Assembly (NCBI RefSeq): GCF_002775205.1
Contig: NC_036453.1
Location: 14,693,594-14,757,593, forward strand
DNA length: 64,000 nt
Direction: 5' to 3'
DNA from: Xiphophorus maculatus
Lineage: Eukaryota; Chordata; Actinopteri; Cyprinodontiformes; Poeciliidae
Part shown: in pieces, positions 57,776 to 64,000 of the stretch
How the letters are laid out: the number at the start of each line of letters is the position of its first letter
Position numbering within the stretch: position 1 is the stretch's first letter
Program-made: the position numbers and the translations under genes
Notes under the pieces: model-generated
What the model was told of the DNA's origin: nothing
Seen by the model: only the letters and a program-made list of their open reading frames with translations
Databases searched by the model: none

Positions 57776-58752
57776 CTGATGGAGTGGCCCTCCTGGGGAC
57801 TCTCTGGTTCTGCTGGGGGACTTCAACGCTCACGTGGGCAATGACAGTGAGACCTGGAGGGGCGTGGTTGAGAGGAACGCTCACCCCCGCCTCCCGATCT
57901 GAACTCGAGTGGTGTTCTGTTGTTGGACTTCTGTGCTCGTCACGGATTGTCCATAACAAACACCATGTTCAGGCTTAAGGGTGTCCATATGTGCACTTGG
58001 CACCAGGACGCCCTAGGCCCCAGTTTGATGATCGACTTTGTTGTCGTTTCATTGGACCTGCGGCCGTATGTCTTGGACACTCGGGTGAAGAGAGGTGCAG
58101 AGCTGTCCACTGACCACTACCTGGTGATAAGTCGGCTCCGGTGGTGGGGGAGGAAGCCGGTCAGACCTGGCAGGCCCAAACGTGTTGTGAGGGTCTGCTG
58201 GGAATGTCTGGCAGAATCCCCTGTGAGACGGAGCTTTAACTCCCATCTCCGGCAGAACTTTGAACAAGTTCCGGGGGAGATGGGGAACATTGAGTCTGAG
58301 TGGGCCATGTTCCATGCCTCCATTGTCAAGGCGGCTTATCGGAGCTATGGCCACAAGGTTGTCAGTGCCTGTCGCGGTGGCAACCCTCTAACCCATTGGT
58401 GGACACCTTCGGTGAGGGATGCTGTCAGGCTGAAGAAGAAGTCCTATCAAGCCTTTGTGGCCTGTGGGACTCCGGAAGCAGCTGATGGGTACCAGTGGGT
58501 GAAGTGGCATGCGGCTCAGGTGGTTACTGAGGCAAAAACCTGGGTGTGAGAGGACTTTGGAGAGGCCATGGAGAAAGACTTCCGCACAGCTTCGAGGCGA
58601 TTCTGGTGCACCATCCGGCATCTAAGGAGGGGCAAGCAGTACAGCACCATCACTGTTTATAGTGGGGATGGTGTGCTGCTGACCTCAACTTGGGACGTTG
58701 TGGGCCGATGTGCAGAATACGTCAAAGACCTCCTCAATCCCACCAACATGTA
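57776..58752 (+). mobile_element. Rex3 LINE, endonuclease half
   Basis: Translation gives the C-terminal part of an apurinic-type endonuclease: [10 protein letters not shown] (frame-broken), SGVLLLDFCARHGLSITNTM, MCTWHQDALG, IDFVVVSLDLRPYVLDTRV and the catalytic STDH (ELSTDHYLV). The linker follows (GRPKRVVRVCWECLAESPVR to YSGDGVLLTSTWD). It stops at LLNPTNM, just where the other Rex3 fragment (44752) begins. There is a stop at 58549 and a frameshift near 57900. Confidence 0.8.
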
Positions 58753-59176
58753 AAAATAAAATAAAAAAAAATAACCCATTCTTTTCTATGTGTCTGTCAA
58801 ATGTTCTTTCAATGCTTGTTTGGTCTTTTCAATGTGTCTGTCAAATGTTCATTCAATGTCTCACGGCTAGTGACCAGTCGGGTCACCATCTACCAGTTCA
58901 CTCGGTCCTCTGGGCTGGGGCTCGCCATCCAAGTTCTGGAGAGGATGATCTTGACCTGGAACAAGGCCAAAGTAAAGCATCTTAAAATACAGGATGCTAA
59001 TATCAATAAAGCTTAAGCTACAATTCAAAGAGATATTTCATCATTTCTCAAGTTTTTTCCATGTTGTACAACAATATTCAAGTTATTAGAGTTCAATATT
59101 ACCAAAACATCAGTAAAACTAAAGAAATTAGCTTATATGTGGTAACACACACACACACACAGATATATATATATAT

Positions 59177-59208
<32 letters not shown>

Positions 59209-60110
59209 GGGCCAATGAAGTACATCTATAACACTATATTTAACATCAGAATGTGGATTAGAAGCTCACATTAGCTCTGACCTACTCAGAACAGAAAGTT
59301 CCCAAGCAATGCTAACAGAAAAGCACATTACAGCACCATGAACCATGAATTAGCACCGTTGAAATATTAGAACATGTGCTAATAGAAAAATAAGTGCAAC
59401 TACATAGATAAAATACAACATACACAATAATAATAATAAAAAATCTTACAATACAATTTTATTTTTATTACATTTGATCAGTTACTCGGTATTTTATCCA
59501 ATTTTCAGCGAATTTACTGAGCCAACTGCCAAGCGCGTGCTTGGCAGTTGGCTCACCGATGCTACACGACGCTACAAGGGGATTTTTCCGGGCTTCAGCC
59601 GCTCACAAGGGAAGCTTTCTGAGATTTAATAAAAACGGATTTACTATTTTGAATGATATATTTTGCGAATCTATTTTAACGTTGTTTTTTCTTACCGATT
59701 TCCAAGAGTCTGTCAAATTTGACAAGATCTCCAGGCTATTAGCGGAAACAACCGTTAGCGCTGAGTTCTCAAGCGTGTCTGACGCAGTCTGAGCAAAATC
59801 TCAGCACATCAGTTAAAGAGGCGGGACAATCAACCTTATTGGCTGATGTGAAATCACACTGTGCCAGCTATTGGTTGTTTAATCTGTCACTAAAAGCAAT
59901 CACTAAAAGCATATGTCAAAGTTTTTAAAGATTTTTAGAACTTTTTATCTATATTTATGAACATATTTATTAACTTATTTTTTTAACTTTATTACTTTTA
60001 ACTCTTACTGTATAATAAGACATGAAATCTATTTATACTTTTTAATCTTGTAGAAGAAGACATTAAATCAACATCTATTAATTATTTACTTTTGTTTTTA
60101 ACACTGGGTT
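58753..60110. other. Non-coding interval with microsatellite and hairpin
   Basis: It contains two copies of a 30-bp direct repeat (TGTGTCTGTCAAATGTTC...TTCAATG, at about 58789 and 58830), a CA/TA microsatellite (59143-59209), and a perfect 16-bp hairpin at 59519-59554. The short frame at 59541-59792 has no recognised domain. Confidence 0.5.
59519..59554. repeat. Perfect 16-bp inverted repeat, 4-base loop
   Basis: GAGCCAACTGCCAAGC, loop GCGT, then the exact reverse complement. It is unusually tight for a transposon end and not part of a recognised element. Confidence 0.9.
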
Positions 60111-60111
60111 A

Positions 60112-60236
60112 CAGTTGGGTTTCCCCCCTGGAGGAGTTGGAACAAGTGGCTGGGGAGAGGGAAGTCTGGGCCACCCTTTTTAAACTGCTACCCCCACGAC
60201 CCAACCCTGGATAAAGTGGAAGAAAATGGATGGATG
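60112..60236 (+). mobile_element. Rex3 LINE, extreme 3' end
   Basis: Matches 45945-46030 (GGAACAAGTGGCTGGGGAGA, then GGAAGTCTGG) and ends in a short GGATGGATGG tail. It is the start of a module shared with 45945-46590. Confidence 0.75.
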
Positions 60237-60445
60237 GAGTAAAAATATTGTAGCTATAGTAAAAATAAGTAGTAAATTCAAGTCTAGGATTCCTGTATAA
60301 ACCCTGTTTTATGGCACATTTCAGCAACAAGGTAGTTCTTGGTGCAGGCCCAGGTAGAGCAGCCTGCGCCGCTCCACATTCCTCCTCTTCCTCACTCACA
60401 CATGGATCAGATTTTCTCATTTAATCTGGTGATAAAATCATTTAA
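60237..60445 (+). pseudogene. nup98: nup98 duplicate fragment 3 (end of exon 21, start of intron 21) plus shared spacer
   Basis: Bases 60237-60340 match 46114-46215, the spacer after the other Rex3 tail. Bases from about 60345 match the last bases of exon 21 and the start of intron 21 (GGCCCAGGTAGAGCAGCC). The part corresponding to 46217-46487 is missing. This is a secondary copy of the Rex3-tail/nup98 module. Confidence 0.8.
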
Positions 60446-60459
60446 ACCTATAATTTAAA

Positions 60460-61629
60460 CTGTTCAGCTACCTGACGGGCCGCCGCGTCAGCGAGGCGTG
60501 CCAACTCGCCCAGAGGGAAGGTGAGAGGAGCGGACAGAACCTCGGGTTCTGATGGAGACCGGCAGAACCTGATAGTGAATTTAAACTGGAGCTATAAACA
60601 GTGTTTGGCAAATGAGTGTGTGTAACCATGGTGATGTGTGTGTTTAGGCGACCACCGCCTGGCCCTGCTGCTGTCACAGGCCTCCGGCTTGCGGTTCTGC
60701 CGCCAGCTGTTGGACGTGCAGCTGGCCGACTGGAGCCGGACACTACACTACACTACAAGGTGTATTTGACTGGTTCAGGTATCAAGATAACGGTAATATT
60801 CCTGAGAATACTCTAGAAGTCTAAAAATCAACACTTGTATTACTGAGAAAGAACAAATACATATGGCACACAGTGAAAAAATACTAAATAAAAATAATAA
60901 ATTCTAATAGAATACATTACGTAATGTGGATTTTCTTTAAAAGCATGCAGTGGAAACATAGAACCTCTAGCAATTCACAATGCAGGTTCTGACCAATTAC
61001 TGGACCAAATTTCATTCCAAAAACCTGAACCATAGACATTTTAGAAAGGTATTGGTTGATAAAATTCCAGGCAAACATTCCAAATGTGCCATTTTTAGAC
61101 ATTTTGGCACCAATTATACAAATTTCTCTCTTTTTTTACATTTATTTTTTCCCCAACCTATATCTTGCTATAAATATTATTTGCAATTAATAACAGTGAT
61201 TTTTTTTTTGTAAACAATATAATAGTGAATTAGTACTAAAAAGCACAGTCCTGGGCGCTCTGGTTATAGAAGCATCGAGTCAGAAAACCAAATATACAAG
61301 GGAGATTTTCTGCAGCCCATTGGTTGATTTGGGTGATTGACACATCTAACAGCCAATAGAAACAGGTTGATTACAAAATCCCATAGCAACATCATTCACC
61401 AATCCTTAACGAGCTGAAACCATTTGCGTAAACGACCGGAAAGCTCCAGCTAACAAAGAAAGTCGTTTGAGTATAGAGGCGGTATCCATGGAGACAGAAA
61501 ATTTGAAAATGGTGAGAAATCACATCAGTGTGACACAAGAACAACAGATTACAGTACCTGAGTGGAAATATTTACTCCAACATGGATGATGACCACGAAA
61601 CGGCAAAGGTAGAACTGAATTTATGTTTT
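60460..61629 (+). pseudogene. nup98: nup98 duplicate fragment 4 (exons 27-28 parts, intron 30)
   Basis: Bases 60460-60741 match 33356-33637: the last 61 bases of exon 27, all of intron 27, and the first 94 bases of exon 28, with a few substitutions. After a short ACTACACTACACT filler, 60752-61629 match 34374 to about 35246 in intron 30. The end of exon 28 and exons 29-30 are missing. It is non-coding. Confidence 0.92.
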
Positions 61630-62880
61630 ATGGGTAAAGAGTGATACAAAGGGCAACCAGTTTGATAAACTCTTCTGAAATAACAAATTTGCTCGGTTTG
61701 CATGTAGTATGCTAGAAATGTCCTTAATCCAATAATCTGTCATATTTTACATTAGAACGGGATTTACCAGAAAGACTGAACTGATTCAGACTTACAGAAG
61801 GTTATAACAATGTAAATGTAAAACAAGCGTCATGAAATAAGTGCCATGTTGCAAAAAGCAATGAATCAATTAATTGTATGATCAGTTAAAACAAACTTAA
61901 TAATTTCCATTTGCCTGATTTATTGTTTTTCTATTTCTGCCTAAATATGGATGATGAAAGTTTTCAGTCTGGAGTTTTGGTCTCAACCAGATCTTTTTTT
62001 GAAGGATAATTTAGTTTATAGAGACTTAATAATCCTTTTTATTTGTTGTTTCTGTTGTTTTATTTATTTTGGTTATTTAAAAGGTCTTCCAGTTCCAGCG
62101 TTGAATCTTCATTAGAATTTAAAGTTTATTGACAAATGAGAATCTGTTCTTGCATTGTTATACCATTGCCATTGTACAACAATATTACCGTTTATCACAA
62201 TAACTTCTGGGACAATTTATTGTCTTGTAACATTTGTTGTTGTGACCAGGGGCACAACTACATACTTTCTGAGGTGTATGCGAACATGTCATCGCATGTC
62301 ATAATTTAATATATATTTGAGCCAAAGAGCCACTTCTGTTAGACTGTGTCTAGAACCGCCTGTGGGCTGCAGGTCTGAGGCTTTTTGTTAGCATGTTTTC
62401 TATCATTCTTATAGCTTGATAGGAAGCCTGATCCAAACTGGCAACCCACATTAATAAAATGGTGAAATAATATTAACCACAAAACACTGTATTTATAAAA
62501 GATATCAAAAAATGTTCCTACACAATCCTAACAAACGTTTTTAATGTTGAAAAAAATAAACGGTTTCTCTTCACAATATTTATTTATTTACTATTAATCT
62601 ATTTGTATGATTTGTTCTTTAAATCGCCATTTATATTATTTTTAGGTCTCAGGAAATGACTGAGGGATGAAGAGACTGATGTCTGGTTCTTTAGGTTCTG
62701 ACGGGTCTGCGGTTCCTCTCCTGACCCATTCTGTCTGATATCAAACAACCCACTGTGCGCCACTGAATATCGCCGACACATTTTTTAATGCCCCTATTAA
62801 ACTTCACTCTGGTTGTTTAGCCTGGAATGTGTGTCTTCCTACTACCGTCTGTGTTTTTGTCAGAGGTTTTGCTTCTAAGG
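61630..62880. other. Non-coding interval, no recognised gene
   Basis: AT-rich sequence with no recognised exon, RNA gene or element end. Confidence 0.5.
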
Positions 62881-62899
62881 ACGGTGTTTTATCGGGTGG

Positions 62900-63070
62900 A
62901 CATTTTAAAAAGACGCGGGTTGGTAGCAGCTCACCGCGCCTGCGTAGCAACCGTCTCTAGGTAACCATGACAACAGCGTCAGTTCGTGGGGAGGCGAGGA
63001 GGAGGTTCGAATTTAGGTCCCGAAACGACAATTTAGCTGACCTTAATATTTCCTCTGTTTTGTTTTGGTC
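62900..63070. promoter_or_regulatory. Candidate CpG promoter with X-box-like motif
   Basis: CpG-rich sequence (GACGCGGG, CACCGCGCCTGCG, GGGGAGGCGAGG) in an AT-rich setting. GTAACC-AT-GACAAC at 62961-62974 matches the RFX X-box consensus GTNRCC(N0-3)RGYAAC at 11 of 12 positions. No coding exon is seen downstream inside the window. A further TATAAAA lies at about 63891. Confidence 0.35.
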
Positions 63071-64000
63071 GTTATTATTACACTTATTGTCGAGATGTGT
63101 GTGATAGGTGTGTCTATCAGACATTTATAGCAATACGGAATAAATCGCGTCCCGTATTGGACAACAACAACCGCCTGTCATTTTAGCCTAGCTTAAGCTA
63201 ACCTGAATATTTACAACTCTCTTGTTGATACAAGGACATTACTTACCTTCTGTCTTTCAACTACTTTGAAAAGCTTTTCTTCGTCTCTCCAACATCTTTA
63301 TTCCTCCCCCTCTTCCGTTTTCTGTTTTGTGCCCTGGTGTTTTATCTACCGCCCCATCTTTAGCTCCCTGTAGTCGAGAGCATTACTACAATTCAAATTT
63401 AAAAGAAAAAAAAAAACGCGCCTCAGCTCGTTCTCGAAGGGCCGCTGCTCGAGCTACATGGGAGGGGAGAGCGGCTGGCAGGAGGGGAGGGCCGCCTGAT
63501 CAGTGCTGTTCCTCTGTTATTGATCATTTCATACACAAACTGCTGTTAAGTACATAAAATGCTGACTAGAAAAAAAAATTCCCCACATCGTTTTTGCGCC
63601 CCGTCTAGTGCAGCGCCCCCTATGCGTTGCACACACTGCATACCCGCTTTTTGAGCCACTGGTTGTGACAGACCTATGCAATAGTAAACATTGAGACTTT
63701 TCTTTAACAACCAAGGTTTTTCTTCAGTGTTAACAGGGTCTTGCAGTGGACTGTTGGGATATTTTTGTTTTTTTCCGTTGTGGTTGTGTCCGTACTCCAG
63801 ATTTCACCGTAGGTCTTTTATTTTGTTGTGAAATAATAACGTCCAGTCTTTTTCTAACGAATGCCAGACTGACCTCCGTTGTCAGGCATGTATAAAACCA
63901 GCCCGTCCCTGGTGTTGGTGGACAGTGTCCTCTTGCGTTTGTCTGCTTTAGGTGTTTTAATCATTGATGTTCCAATCAGAAATGTCCTCCAGTGTGTTTT
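63071..64000. other. Window end, no recognised gene
   Basis: It has a second GC-rich patch (about 63415-63500). Short frames have no recognisable product. It may hold the first exon or intron of a gene lying to the right, on either strand. Confidence 0.4.

Overview
The window is genomic DNA from a teleost fish. The evidence is a multi-exon vertebrate nuclear-pore gene with GT-AG introns, two intact intronless odorant receptors of the fish OR131-2-like type, and a fish-typical transposon load: Rex3 and L2/CR1-type LINEs, Tc1, hAT, piggyBac, a Helitron, and a retrovirus-like ERV. The species cannot be named from what I can see.

Region 1 (1-9680) is a small odorant-receptor array made by tandem duplication. 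Bases 1-2328 are a near-identical copy of 6485-8951. The unit reads [end of receptor A - spacer - receptor B]. Receptor A (5563-6513) and receptor B (8765-9679) are intact in the second unit. In the first unit, B is cut after about 62 codons by a deletion that joins it to sequence like 12854-12904, and a LINE nested inside an older LINE follows. Region 2 (9680-17150) has no recognisable host gene. It holds an internally deleted Tc1 element starting 2 bp after the stop of receptor B, an internally deleted piggyBac-like element, microsatellites and a poly-C tract.

Region 3 (about 17170-38550, + strand) is nup98, complete. It has one CpG-rich non-coding exon and 34 coding exons. I joined them by hand with consistent phase to 5451 nt (1816 aa plus stop), the Nup98-Nup96 precursor. 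It has N-terminal GLFG/FG repeats split by the GLEBS (Rae1-binding) segment, the autoproteolytic domain with its HF|S site (F875/S876), and all of Nup96. Introns hold a hAT relic with an 82-codon N+C fusion ORF (intron 15) and a TTAA-type MITE carrying four perfect GGTCANNNTGACC palindromes (intron 21).

Region 4 (about 38560-62000) is a mosaic of mobile and rearranged DNA. In order it holds a decayed Helitron; intronless GRAMD4-like segments (one inverted, one split by a reverse-transcriptase fragment with a 38-bp target duplication); a 30-bp minisatellite; Rex3 fragments; and colinear, exon-depleted pieces of nup98. An L1-clade LINE and a minus-strand ERV follow (gag start, integrase end, env and one LTR, the LTR being split by a hAT MITE with a perfect 8-bp duplication). 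Region 5 (about 62880-64000) looks like the start of another gene, with CpG-rich sequence and an X-box-like motif, but no coding exon was identified.

The two receptors would act as olfactory GPCRs, and nup98 supplies two nuclear-pore subunits from one precursor. Most of the rest reads as repeats and dead copies. The strongest leads are the ERE-like MITE in nup98 intron 21, the exon-depleted nup98 duplicate, and the GRAMD4-like retrocopy cluster.
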